NCBI GenBank assembly: GCA_963971305.1
Contig: OZ020303.1
Coordinates: 44,690,106 to 44,754,105 of the forward strand
Source of the DNA: Arcuatula senhousia
Taxonomy: Eukaryota > Mollusca > Bivalvia > Mytilida > Mytilidae
Reading direction: 5' to 3'
Length of the DNA stretch: 64,000 nucleotides
Shown here piece by piece: positions 32,544-44,639 of this stretch (positions within the stretch are counted from its first letter, which is position 1; the number at the start of each line of letters is the position of its first letter). Made by a program: the position numbers and the translations under genes. The notes beneath the pieces were generated by a model that was given only the letters and a program-made list of their open reading frames with translations, made no database searches and was not told where the DNA came from.

Positions 32544-35290
32544 CTACACTTGTATACTACGTAAATATTCTTGTTTTACACCACACAATGGATACACATT
32601 GCGCATTTGGCGTACACCATTCCAATTCATGACGGGAGCTGGATCTTGTCCCGGACCTGTTTTTGGACCAGTACAAGGTAAATCAAACCATTTTCCATTT
32701 GGTCCAATGACTACACAGTCCTCCAACCCATCATGGTCATTAGGTTGTCCACTTTCATTGTCCCAGTTCGTGAAGGACGCCTCTTGAAGGTTCCATAACA
32801 CCACCGAATCCCTAGGATTAGACGCGTTAGTGTAGTGTGGTACTTGAGTTTTACGTATTATTTCCTCTGCTACTTCATTCCAGTCAAAAGTATATATCTC
32901 AGCCAGGTCCGAATATTTGTTAATGTTTTTACACCTCCTCCTACCATTTGAAAAATCATCAAAGTAACCAATTCTAGGATAGTACACAGATCCCTTAAGA
33001 GAAAACAAACAATACCCATCTTCAAATGGAGAATAATTTTTACAATGGTAGTCGATAGTAGTGTTTTTTGATGGCTGTACACCCGTAACAGAGGTTCTTA
33101 GGATCAACCGTAATCCCGATATTTCGGACGAAATTTGGGTTCCTGGACCTGCAACATGGGCAACAGAGGGATTCTGCAACATCAGAAAATCTCCTGGCTC
33201 GTAGTTTACGGCGTATATCAAATTAGATGCAAGAATTTTAGCATGTAGAATGTCCTTAATATATTGAGATTCCTCGACAGACATGATTCTTGGTGGCAAA
33301 TCTGGATTTTTAGCATCCATCTGAAGGTATTGCCTGGACAGTGAGCCAAGAGCAAGCATGATAGTATCGTCATTTCTGAATGGGTGCTTGTATAGAAGAG
33401 GAATTTGAACTGAATTAAAAGCACTCACAAACAAAATGGTTTCCAGATATTCCCTTTCTGTATCCGACAGCATATCTACGATCTCTTTTAAAGGCACTAT
33501 TAGAGTTGGACCATTTGAATTAGCACTGATGCAATAAATGAACGTAAAAAGATGGGGTTTTTCGACGCTATTTCCGTCAATGTGCCATCCTTCGATCCCG
33601 GCACCAGGAAGCCCGAACTTATAGTCGTTTGAGAATAAACCTGTACGGGGATCTGGAGTTTTCGGATGACTCGGTCTATTTACTGCAGAAGTCTCTTCAA
33701 ATGGGATTCCAAAGAGAGACGTCACCTGTATCTGGTCTTGGAAGGCCAAAGTTTGGTTTTTAAACAGCAAAAATCTGTACATGAATGCTTCCTCTTTGAG
33801 ATTTGTTGCACATTCTTGAGAAATGGATTTTAGCGTTATGCCCTCCACTTTTGCTCCAAAAACATTAGTTAGTGGCTCAATCTTATAGTTACAAACATCT
33901 TCCCTTTTCACCGATGTTTCCTAATTAGAAAGAAAAAAAAATGTTACTACATGTAATGGAAAAAAGAAACTGTGCATCACTTTGAAAAATCACAAATTCA
34001 ACATTTTATTTACTAGTAGTTTTTGATACATTTTATCAAAAAAAAAGTATTGCAAAATTATTTTCCTAAAGGTCTTGACAAAAATTTTCATTTTAAGGCG
34101 CTTAAGGTAGTGTCAATCTGGAATTCACAGAATCACACTTTAAAACAACACTGACACATTTTTTAAATTAAGTTTTTCTCAGCTGATTTTCACCAAAAAT
34201 GTTCTCCTTTTATTGGTTGAAAGTTAACAGCCTAAATATTGGGTGAACATTTTCATTTTTCATTTTTGGGGTAAAAAAGTGTTTTTTTTTAAATCTCAGA
34301 AACTGGAATTCAAAAAATGTTGGATTTTTCCCCAAAAATGATTTGCAAAATTCACTCGACATTCAGTGAAAATTTCAACTCGATAACTGTACATTTTGCG
34401 ATTTTCTAATTTTGGTTCCAATATACATGCTCCGTGAGTATATTTTTTTCTAGATTTTGAGTTTACAGTTGGAGACCTCGGTCGGAAAGGTGATCAAAGC
34501 GAGACAATAAAAGTGCCCTTCTGTAAATGGGATACCGATAGAAAGTAAAACATGATTTTGCATGGTGTTAAATTGGATTAATATACTGCTAAAATTGTTG
34601 AAACTTAATGGAGAACACACGCAGGTCTTGAAAATGAAATCAATCTAAACGATAAATGTTATTCTGATTTTAATTTTTGACCATACAAAATGCAAAGGAT
34701 TAAAAATTGTTGAACGGTTCAACCTGTCACACTTTAAAATATGATATAAATTAAACATTTTCCGTTGGAAAAAAAATATCTAAGCCAACAAAATATAATT
34801 GTATCTTTATTTAGCTTCAAAATTAACACAACCCTCTTTCATGACTTTACAGTTATGGTTTGCAATAGAGGGAAACATCCTAATCGTAATCACAACGAAA
34901 TCATGGCAGTTGTTTTCTTTTCCGAAGGGAAACAACAATCCGAGGAACTGCTAGTATATTTCGGGATGTCTTCATTTATGCCCCTCTTGATAAAAAACAC
35001 GACCAAATTATTTACAGGGAAGATAAATTTTCGTCATCTTTCGGACAGAGTCTTTCCATGTTACCATAATTCAGTACGTTTGCTTTTAATTGCCTTTTAG
35101 TGGAACGCTATGGGTTTTGCATCTGCTATTAGAAAATAAAGTTAATTTAGAATCCCTGTAAACATAGTGTTATATATACCTCACAAGGTTCATCTCGCAT
35201 GCATGTTTCTTGACTTGGGTTATTCTCAGTGCAGACCACAGTCGTTAATAAAATGAACCACACTGACAAGCAAGTGCAACCCATGGCCAT
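32544..35290 (-). CDS. Secreted TauD/TfdA-like 2-oxoglutarate dioxygenase fused to C-type lectin-like domain (copy B)
   Basis: Exon 1 is 35180-35290 and exon 2 is 32544-33920. The intron is phase 0, after the codons for DEPCE exactly as in copy A, giving about 495 residues. The start ATGGCC at 35290 gives a signal peptide (CLSVWFILLTTVVC). The dioxygenase domain keeps GWHIDGN, SVAHVAGPG and GLRLILR; the lectin domain keeps YHC, GYC, RRRC, GQPND, EDC, WFDLPC and PLCGV. Most residues match copy A, with scattered substitutions and a 1-residue deletion (FNSVQIPLL against FNSSIQIPLL). Both frames are intact, so both copies look functional. Intron 1 is 1259 bp here against 250 bp in copy A. The exon can be read upstream of the first in-frame GTG at 33911, so that GTG is not the start. 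The tail-to-tail arrangement implies an inverted duplication. Confidence 0.85.
33921..35179. other. Intron 1 of dioxygenase-lectin B
   Basis: 1259 bp, AT-rich. It contains a 111-codon open frame on the opposite strand (34765-35100) with no recognisable motif, considered chance. Confidence 0.6.
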
Positions 35291-36237
35291 ATGAAAGTCA
35301 CTTCAGTTGTTAAATGATATATATACATGTAGAAGTGAACTCCAACAATCCAGTACATGTACATCAATAAGATAAAAAGCAAAACACAAGTATGCGGTGC
35401 AGTGCTTAGTGCAAAGGGTCGGATTATTATCAATTACGCAATAAGGTAGACAAATATTGAATGCATGCAAATGTCCTATTTAATAATTAAAGGTCATTGA
35501 AAGACTATACGATAGACTAATATTCAATGCATGTTATCGTCAATTTGTTATGACCTGATGCAAGTTCTGCTGTTTCAATTTTCAATGTTACAATAATATA
35601 ACTGGGTCATTGGCTCTTACCAAGATTTTCGAAACCTTGATGGTCAAGACATTAGATGGCGTATAAGGGTTAAAAGACTTAATCCTGTTGCTTGACCATC
35701 AAGGTATAGTGGATGAATTTGTTACATATAGGTAGTGCATTTTGATTAAGACTTAATAAATGAACTATATTAAGTTGAGTGTCTGCAAAACCCTTATTAT
35801 GTAATTTTTAAAGACCGATTAGACTTAAACTGGATAAAATCAAGTACAAAAACTCCAAATCTTATTTCTGTAAAATGCTCAAAATACAAGACATGAAGAA
35901 CATGGGGGAAAAGAAACAAAGAGGACTCTCGAAAAACACTTGTTGTTGCTGGCAGCTAGATTAAAATCATCTGTCGACTGATGTATAAGGAAATGGAAAG
36001 TAATGCTCAACTTGTCATGAACCGTGGGTTTACTTTGCATTTTGGTATAGATTGAAATCATTTTTTGCGATTTTGTGTCAAACATATTTACTTCATTTAA
36101 TCTAATAATTATCCAAGAGAACGTGCTTAAAAGGCGTAAAAGGTCCGTAGAAACCTCAATGCTGAAAAATTGGAATGTCCCAAACTCATTCCCGACACGC
36201 CCATTTTCAGTACAGAAACATTCGTAACAATCGTTGC

Positions 36238-36247
36238 CCGACGTCGG
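36238..36247. promoter_or_regulatory. CCGACGTCGG palindrome in promoter of the Lys-rich gene
   Basis: This perfect 10-bp palindrome with a GACGTC core (CRE/ATF-like half) lies 57 bp before the start codon. It is flanked by GTTGCC on the left and GACAACG on the right, which resemble spaced RFX half-sites. Motif resemblance only. Confidence 0.25.
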
Positions 36248-36303
36248 CTTGACAACGCCTCATTTTTGCGAAGTTTGCTCAATTGCAGCAGCTGCGCTTC
36301 ACG

Positions 36304-39300
36304 ATGTCAGACACAGAAAGTATAAGTTCGACGTCTACGTTCGTCATACAGCCGGAAAGTAGAACGAAGATTCCCTTTCTGGATGTTCATAGCAGCTTAG
36401 GTCGCAAAGAATACAGGGATGCTCGAACTTTTGTCAGGCCAACTGTAAGTTAGTTAAATTGTAGTACAATTTCTGTATTTTGCACATCCTATGGGGTTTT
36501 AGCATATTTTCACTTGTTGAAACTAACAAAAGGATCTTGGACCCTTGCCTTGCATAACTAGAATACTGACAAAGTCAGAAAGGGCCCAGTGGCAAAAAAT
36601 CTAAGTGTTTTCAAAATCATACGAACTTTGATTATAACCACTAAGGCATGTTCCAGTGTATGAAACTTCAAAGCTGTATTGTTAATATGTTGATTTCCGA
36701 ATACCACGAATCCACAAAACTTGATCAAAACTATACAAAAATTATCGATCATATCTCCTGCAATAATAACAATAATAATGGTCCTGAAGGATGAAATTAA
36801 GAAAAAACTCGAAAGCCGCAGCTCACAACTTAATACCCCAAGTTTCTTAAAATAAAAGAAGCGCATCTGCATTATGTCATAAAAGTTGTGAAAGATTCAT
36901 GAAAATTCATCGTAAGAGATGGATACCTCAACTTGTATAGACATCCCAAGTGTTTGTTCGAAATCAACGGATGACAATTTAAATACAACATGTACTTTGC
37001 AGATCACAGATGGCGTTAGCAGGATTTCGCCAAATCAACAAGTTACAGTTGATGGAAGAATCTTGAATGGATCAAAGGCCCAGAAAAGGGTGGTATGCAC
37101 TTACTCGTTGATATTGTTATAGAAGAGAAGAAATCAAGACTTCTGTACTCGTAAAATCTGGCTGGACCAATCAACGACTTCGCAGCGTACTCGTATTTGC
37201 CTTAGCCAATCGGCGACGTCGTGAACAATCACAATCCCAGAATGCCGTACAATTTCTGAAATGGTCCATTGGAGGTTCAGTTGACAGAAAATGCATTAGA
37301 ATTGATGAGATAAATGATTACTTTTTTTATACATTATTTATTTTCATTGAAATTTGGATTTTGAACCTAAATCATTTATGAGTTATTTTTGTCAGATTGC
37401 CTTAAAGAACATTACATTAAAAAAAAGGATGAATATGAAATCCTTTTTTTTTACCTGTTTTATCTCTATTTCTTTACAGTCACAAGAGCAGTCTGCAAAA
37501 GATGAGAAAGAAATCGATATTGAGAATATTGAGGATCTTGACGAGGCTGTTCTTCTTTCATTGCCATGGCCTGATGCAGAGGTATATTTATGTTATAACT
37601 ATAACAAAAGTTACATGTAATTATAATATCGAGTATTAACTTGTACTTCACAAACAATGTTTACGGGTATAAAGGAATCAGCCTGTTTCGCTGACTGTCG
37701 ACATATACCCCCCTTTTTAAAACTTTGAATGGAATTTTGTGTAACTGAACACAGAGAAAGAATTTAAGTAGTACTGCATTATAGAGATGTTTATTAATTT
37801 AATTGCACTTAGATATCATAGGACTTTTAAAGACAGGATGGAACAAAGAATCATTTAAAAGCATAAAGAATACTGAAGATTATAAATTATAAAACACGTA
37901 AGTCATGTTCAATTAGATAAAATTCATAGTTTTTTGTTTTTGTTTTTTTTTTTAGAAAACAAAACCAAAGAAACGTGCCATTGAATATGAAAAAGCTTTA
38001 ACAGAAATAGATATAAATCTACAGGACCCAGTTGTAAAAAAGGTACATGTATATGTCATTGCATACGTGATCTTTTGTTTGTGTATTTGTCATGTATTTC
38101 AGGTAACAGTATTTTTATTTTCAGAAGACATGTAATAATAAAGCCAAAACAATTAGATAACGATTCTTTTACATTAATATTTTCTTTGTCAAAATGAAAA
38201 ATTGACACAAGTTAAGTACAGCGAAGAGATTATGGACCATGTTAATGTTTGACAAATTAAACTGCATTTCTGTTCTAGGTCAAAAACACAAAACTATTTG
38301 ATAGAAGAGACTGGGAGAGCAGACGAGAGGATGAATTGCCAGATAATGTTGAGACTCTCATCCAGGAAGAATTTGATCGCATGATAAACCCTCCAAAACC
38401 CGGAGATGTACGTATGGTTCGATTTAAATTGATTGTCAGAGTTGTCTTTTGGTTTGGTTTTGACAGATTGGGTAGGTTGTTAGAGGGTTTTTTTTTTGTC
38501 GTAATACGATTTAAATCTTTTCGGCTGTTACAATTTATTTTTATAGTTTGTTTGCATTTTGGTTTGGTTGCTCATGGTAGACTTTACGTCTTTTGGTTTG
38601 GCTTTGCATTGTTACAGTTTAAGAAAATAATTAGATGTGGAATAAGTGTACGAGACACAGCCTACGTATCAAGCGGAAATTCAAAAAAAAAAAACAATGG
38701 ACAACCGCTAGCCGCCTTCAACGATGCCAGTGGTTCTGCAATTGGCCCATGGTCTAAATAAAATGCATGTAATTCAAATCCAGTCCTTTATACATTATAT
38801 TTTTTATACATATAAGTCTTTTGATTTGGTTATTAGATTAAATTTTAAGTCATTTCCTTTGGGTGTGAGATTTAAAGCCATTTCGTTTGGTTGTTATACT
38901 TGAAGTCTTTTTGTTTGGTTGTTATACTTGAAGTCTTTTTGTTTGGTTGTTATACTTAAAGTCTTTTTGTTTGGTTGTTATACTTGAAGTCTTTTTGTTT
39001 GGTTGTTATACTTGAAGTCTTTTTGTTTGGTTGTTATACTTGAAGTCTTTTTGTTTGGTTGTTATACTTGAAGTCTTTTTGTTTGGTTGTTATACTTAAA
39101 GTCTTTTTGTTTGGTTGTTATACTTAAAGTCTTTTTGTTTGGTTGTTATACTTGAAGTCTTTTTGTTTGGTTGTTATACTTGAAGTCTTTTTGTTTGGTT
39201 GTTATACTTGAAGTCCTTTTGTTTGGTTGTTATACTTGAAGTATTTTTGTTTGGTTGTTATAGTTGAAGTCTTGTTTGGTTGTTAGTGTTTAAGTCTTGT

Positions 39301-41020
39301 TTGGTTGTTAGTGTTTAAGTCTTGTTTGGTTGTTATAGTATAAGTCTTTTGTTTGGTTGTTATAGTTGAAGTCTAGGTTTGGTTGTTAGTGTTGAAGTCT
39401 TTTAGCTTTAGAAAAACAAATGTTAAAGTATTTCGGTTTGGTTGTAAGAGTTGAAGTCTTTTGGTCTGGTTTTTACACTACAGAACTTAAAAACATTGCT
39501 ATTTTTTGTTACAGTTCAAGTGTTTTTGTTTGGTTGTTATAGATATTTAGTCTTTTTGATTTGGTTTGATAACTAGAGTTTTAGTCTTTTGGTTCGGCTG
39601 TTTATAGAGTTGAAGTCCTTTGGTTTGGTAGTTATGGTTGAAGGATAAGATCGCATTAACCACCATTTGTCAGAACCATTGAGATCTTCAAATTATTCGT
39701 TATGTTTTTGCCTTGTTTTATCTCTTGTTCTTTGACATATGACATTCAATAAAGTTCGATTTTTTCTTATTACTTTCATTGAGATGGAATTCTCTGTTCT
39801 TTGTATTTAAGTCATATCCATCCTCAAATTCTTATAAAATCAAATTTACAAAGGAATGTATAATTGTTTTAGGAGGGATATGTAAACCTAGATTTTCCAC
39901 TGCCAAGTAGCACCACATACACATATCAGATGGAGACTGACAGCGAAGATGAAAGAAAATTCGAGGAAATTAAGAGAAAACGAAAACAGAAAGAGCTAAA
40001 CAGACAAAAAGAGATACAAGAGAGGAAGAATGCAAAGAAAAACAAGAAGGTAGCCATTAAAAATTGGTTTTGGAAATATTCTATTAATTTCCAATGCTGT
40101 AATTTAAAAACCTTTTGTTTTGAAAAGCCTGTACCAAATGATACCAACAACAACATGCTGCTACTATCCGATTTTTGACACTTTGAGACTGTCCATTTCT
40201 ATATTCTAATGTATTGTAAACATAGACGATAAAGGAATGTGGAATAAGTGTATGCAACACAACCAACATTAAAGAAACTGCAATTTATAAAAAACCACAA
40301 TGGAAAAAAGTCAGAAGTCTTCAACTGCATTGGCCCAATATTTTGATTTTTCCATTAGTGAGAACATAAGTCTTTTTTTTTTAACAATTATAGTTACTTA
40401 TATTTTTTCTCACATAAGCAGAAGAAAGAGAAAGTGTCTTACACCAAAGTGGTGCCAATCTCGATCACGCAAAATGATGCAGACGATGCCAAATATAGAA
40501 CGGGGAAGTCCGGCAAAAAGGTATTAAAATTGCAACATTTTAACCTTTTTTATAAAATTAATTGATTGATAAATCGTCTTTTTACAAACATATGTTAAAG
40601 ATATTTACAGATTTTGAAACAAAAAATCCTTAAGCTCTGCCGCCAAAATATTTTTCCTAAAAAAATCAGATTAATTTTTTTTTTAGGAATCCACCAGTTC
40701 AGTTAAATTGTCGGTCCTTAAGTGTACATACATATTTGATAGTTTTATACATGAAAATCCAACATTTTTTAACGAATAAACAAATCATTTCGTTGCAGAC
40801 AAAAAAGACGAAACAAATAAAAAGAGCATCAAAATCAGCGCCATCAAACAAACCTATCTTGACTGGAGTTCACGCTTTTGATGCAGATGACAATGGCGAT
40901 GATGACGAGGGAAAAGTGGGATCCTTAAGGAGGATAAGATATGGACTTATGAGATTTGGGAGATACCTTAGAAAACAACTTACAAAATGCTCCTGCACAG
41001 CAGCACATATTACAGAATAA
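36304..41020 (+). CDS. Uncharacterised Lys/Glu-rich protein, 8 exons, complete
   Basis: Exons: 36304-36444, 37003-37092, 37480-37581, 37956-38042, 38279-38407, 39873-40049, 40422-40520, 40799-41020. All have GT-AG borders and a continuous frame, giving about 348 residues. The start ATGTCAGACACAG opens MSDTESISSTSTFVIQPES. Later segments are DEKEIDIENIEDLDEA, SLPWPDAE, LFDRRDWESRREDELPDNV, FDRMINPPKPGDEGY, a strongly charged EERKF-type helix (EIKRKRKQKEL... and KNAKKNKKKKEK), and a C-terminus with FDADDNGDDDE and a basic tail ending TAAHITE. There is no signal peptide or transmembrane segment; it is probably intracellular, with a coiled-coil or disordered middle. I do not recognise a family. 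All seven introns are phase 0, so exons could be skipped without frameshift. Exon 2 could instead end at 37089, also in frame. The start is about 1 kb from that of dioxygenase-lectin B, head to head. Confidence 0.75.
36800..36935 (-). repeat. Family D fragment
   Basis: AGCCGCAGCTCACAACTTAA, then ATCTGCATTATGTCATAAA and CATGAAAATTCATC, match the terminal hairpin and first monomer of the element at 15052. It is a degenerate one-monomer remnant in intron 1 of the Lys-rich gene. Confidence 0.65.
38630..38762 (+). repeat. SINE-like repeat 3' fragment
   Basis: GATGTGGAATAAGTGTACGA and the following AACAATGGACAACCGCTAGC segment are the reverse complement of the end of the 22140 repeat. A further fragment is at about 40230-40320 (ATGTGGAATAAGTGTATGC). 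Both are in introns of the Lys-rich gene. Confidence 0.6.
38880..39640. repeat. 28-bp minisatellite in intron 5 of the Lys-rich gene
   Basis: The unit TTTGTTTGGTTGTTATACTT plus GAAGTCTT (28 bp) repeats about 14 times almost perfectly from 38880 to 39270, then degenerates in length and sequence to about 39640. The G+T-rich strand is the coding strand. Confidence 0.9.
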
Positions 41021-41021
41021 A

Positions 41022-42700
41022 TCAAATCAGTATATATAGAATCTAAAGCAGCTCAAGCTATAGGTTCGACCAGTACCAATACAAGTGGCTTGCACAGGCC
41101 GTGTATAATGGACCAGTCGATTTTATCGAAGAAACTTTTACTGAAAAGATTATTTAGTGTTTCATTTTATTTTATTCTGTTTTGTTTTATTCAAAATTAA
41201 GTTTTATTTCTCAATACAAGATCTATCTCCATCCACGAAAGTAATACATGTATATAATTGAAAAGTTGTGTCTCAGAAATAAGTCATTACTGATACATGT
41301 ACTCTTTTAGTTTTATATTAAAAGATTGCATTGCAAATCGAGTGTTGTCTTTTCCAACAAATATTACAGTAGTTGCAATAGGCGTGAACAATTCTAAGAT
41401 ATATACATTTAAAAAGTCGTTTAAAATGACTTTTGAATGACCATCTATATGGTATCAGATGATATTGTTCAGCTACAAATTGTAATGAACCATCCCAATG
41501 TATACGTAAAAAAAAACGTCTTTAATAGCACCACAACACTATCTAAAAGGGGTAAATTCAAGGATTCTTGACAAACAAAAAATATGGCAAAGAAGTACCA
41601 AAGTCGTTTTCTATATACAGGTATCCGGACACTTACAAAGTATCTGTCAGGGCAGATTTTTGATCAAGCTACGGTTACCAAACATGGATGTCGGACTCTT
41701 CAATATTTCTGATATTTGAGCTTCAGTAAAACAGTCTACCTTGTACACTATACATATGTGTGAGTCAGGTTACAACTGTGGTATTTTGTTGTTAATACCC
41801 CCGCAAACGAAGTTACTTGACTTCGATGTTCGGTCTGTTGTTTTTGGATAATCTTTGACGCAACCATACATCATGACCAACAAAAAAACCTATTCAGTGT
41901 AAAAAAAATCTCCTTTCTGCCATTTTTTTGCTGGTTTGCATATCACCATCAAAACCAACATAAAAATCGCGTCACACAAATAAAAAGATGATTTATTTTC
42001 CAGAATATTGAGAGACATATGTATGTGACAAAGGTTGAAAACGCTACTTTACAGGGCATGGACATTCAGCTGTTATATTTTTGTGCTCACTGAGTGGGTC
42101 TCACAACATACAATGATCCTATATTGTACCTAACACTGTTCTTTTCAGTGTGTTTGTGCTAATGAAATACGTAGTTGTATATTTGTCTTATATATAAATG
42201 TTGTCGGTCAAACTTAGTTTTAGGGTGTATTGTGCCCAAAATTGCATTGCGTTAACTGCAATTACCACAAAGTGAAGAACATCCCATCCCATTACAGTCC
42301 TGTCCGGAAGGTCCGTTTATCATAACACAAGGCGGTACTAACTAAGTCCACTGTGAAGGAGTTTGTGAGGAAAATACTTTAGTTTGCAACTTATAAATGA
42401 GTTATTTTAATGACACAAGAAAGAAATTTTAAGCTGCAGACACTCACATGACACGTGTCCTCAATAACCTTAAAGACTCGTCAGTGGCGAAAGTTTTAAA
42501 TGATAAAATGATAATCATATAATTGGGCTAGGGAAAATGTTAAGGCTATGGCTAGCGTTTAAGTTTCGGTAAAGGTTAGGGTCACCACAGATACTTAGAA
42601 CAAATTAAAATTCTAAAAAAAAGAAAAAATGAAAGAACCTTAGTAAGCACGCTCACATACCCCACGCGTCCACATTATGGACAGAGATTATCTATTTAGA
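41022..42700. other. Intergenic region downstream of the Lys-rich gene
   Basis: No gene recognised. TACCCCCGCAAACGAAGT at about 41797 resembles the tip of a Helitron-like element, but no matching second end was found. Confidence 0.4.
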
Positions 42701-42709
42701 GTTGGGAAT

Positions 42710-43280
42710 AAAAAAGTCAGAGTTGTTGTCTTTCCAAGTTGGCTAATTAAACAGGAAGTAAAAGAGTGACAGACCTGAAAATGTATCCCACCATATGGGA
42801 CTCCTAAAGCTGATACAAATATCAAAAGACTATGATTAATTGTTGCTGAGAAATCTATGACGAAATTTTCAACCCTGAAAATTTAGTGAAAAAAGTCTAA
42901 GTCAGGTCGTTAAACAGGAAGTAGATGATCAATAGACCTGAAAACGAATCCCACCATATGGGACCCCTACCTGAAGCTATATACTAAATATCAAATACCT
43001 GCAATTAATAGTTGCTAAGAAATCTGTTACAAAAATTTTCAACCCTGAAAATTTAGTGTAAAAAGTCTAAGTCGGCTCGTTAAACAGGAAGTACATGATC
43101 GACAGACCTGAAAACACATCCTACCACATGGGAACCCCACCTGAAGCTGCATACCAAATATCAAAAGCCTACAATTAATAATAGCTGAGATATCTGTTTC
43201 GAAAATTGATCACGGACAGACTGACGGACTGACTGACGGACAGACCAGTTAAAATCACTTCGTTGCGTGGGATATAAATA
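42710..43280. mobile_element. Tandem-monomer element, family E (~165-bp units)
   Basis: Three monomers are marked by TTAAACAGGAAGTA at about 42747, 42912 and 43080, then a (GACGGACT/GACA) microsatellite at 43212-43247. Single-monomer relatives (TTGATATTTGGTATGCAGC) are at about 44330, 49120 and 56070. This is the Helitron-like architecture without a clear opposite terminus. Confidence 0.6.
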
Positions 43281-43435
43281 TATATATGCCTAGCGTACGT
43301 TTGATCTATTCCAACTCATTGTAGACGCTCCATCCAAGAGATTGAAAACACATTAAAGAGAATAATTACACCAAAATATGCCCAACTTCACCAGTTCTAT
43401 CCTTCATGGATAATAGAAATCAAAAGTACATCAAA

Positions 43436-43500
43436 GTTCCAGGCTGCTTGACGCGCGTTTCGTCTATTCAGCTGACAAGAATCAATCAGAAACGGCCTTT
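43436..43500. repeat. GACGCGCGTTTC dispersed repeat fragment, copy 2
   Basis: TGACGCGCGTTTCGTCTATT matches 5150-5170 with further similarity downstream. The rest of 43500-44280 holds nothing recognised. Confidence 0.5.
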
Positions 43501-44279
43501 TCAAAATTTCAATGTCAAACACTATCATCATATAACTTGAAGAGCAATGAACAATAAAAAATGTGCTGAACTGGAAAACGAACTATAACTTAGATGTTAA
43601 GGCCTGGAACATGAAGAACCTTAGCCTAGGGTAAATGGAATTTAGAAATTTACACGGAGTTTGAGTCAGCGGCCGGAGCGGGTTAATGCTAGGTCACAAT
43701 GAAAGGCAAGGGTTATAAGGTTAAGGGTCGAATGGAATGAAATTTGTCTGTAATTTTCTTACAAATATTAAAAATCTTCTACGGATTACCATAGAATATT
43801 ACATATCATGAATGGCTTATAAACCGTAAAGAAATTTTATGAAGTTAAAGATCCGATCAAGAACGCGCAAACAAACAAAATCATACCAAATGGCACAGGG
43901 GCGATGAATGAGTAAGCGAGAGAAGAATCCCTGGTTTCTGAGGATGGTGCGTCTCCTGACAGGCAAATTTGACAAAATAAAAAGAGAAATAAACATGTTG
44001 GTCCTGTAAAACTTTCTTAAAAATTCAGCTTTGCAAAACTTTCAAAATATCTGACCGAAGGACAAGCAGAAATTTTCAGCTTTGGCAATGACTGGACTGA
44101 TTTACTAAATTAAATTGATGATATTGACGGCCTGTTTCTTCAGTGGCCCATGCAGGGCGAATGCCTCCATTGTTGTATTAAGATTTCTGATTATTCAGCT
44201 TGTGAAATGATAGAAAAAAGATAACAGTGACTGTCATTTGTTGTGTATTGGCTACAGGCGAAGTATTTATGAATCATTT

Positions 44280-44480
44280 GTAGATTACATTGTTGGGGAA
44301 AATACTTTCGTAACCGTTTTCTAAGCAGCTATTAATCAAAGCCTCTTGATATTTGGTATGCAGCGTCAACATGGGCTCCCTTAACTCGGGACTGAGATAA
44401 TTAAATTAACTTTAGTTTTAATTTTCTCATCTCGGGATTCGATTCAGGTCTGTGGCTCATCCGAAATCCGGCCATTTCTG
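44280..44480 (-). repeat. Family E single monomer
   Basis: CTATTAATCAAAGCCTCTTG, ATTTGGTATGCAGC and AGGTCTGTGGCTCA form a reverse-orientation E monomer. Similar pieces are at 49085-49190 and 55975-56170. Confidence 0.5.
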
Positions 44481-44639
44481 TCTTTAACCCATTTTTTTTT
44501 TTTTTTTGTTTTGTATGCAATAATGTTTTGAAATTTTAATTATGGTAAATCTATATGAAAAAGAATTAGTAAAAACTTTTTGTTATACAACTTGAAATTC
44601 AAATGTTCAAAATATATGTCTTATGAGCGGTAACTATAT

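Noticed and set aside
33909..33911. GTG as start of dioxygenase-lectin B
   Set aside because: The coding frame continues upstream to an acceptor at 33921 and joins a signal-peptide exon that mirrors copy A.
34765..35100. 111-codon frame on the plus strand
   Set aside because: It lies in intron 1 of dioxygenase-lectin B, antisense, with no motif and no plausible splice extension.
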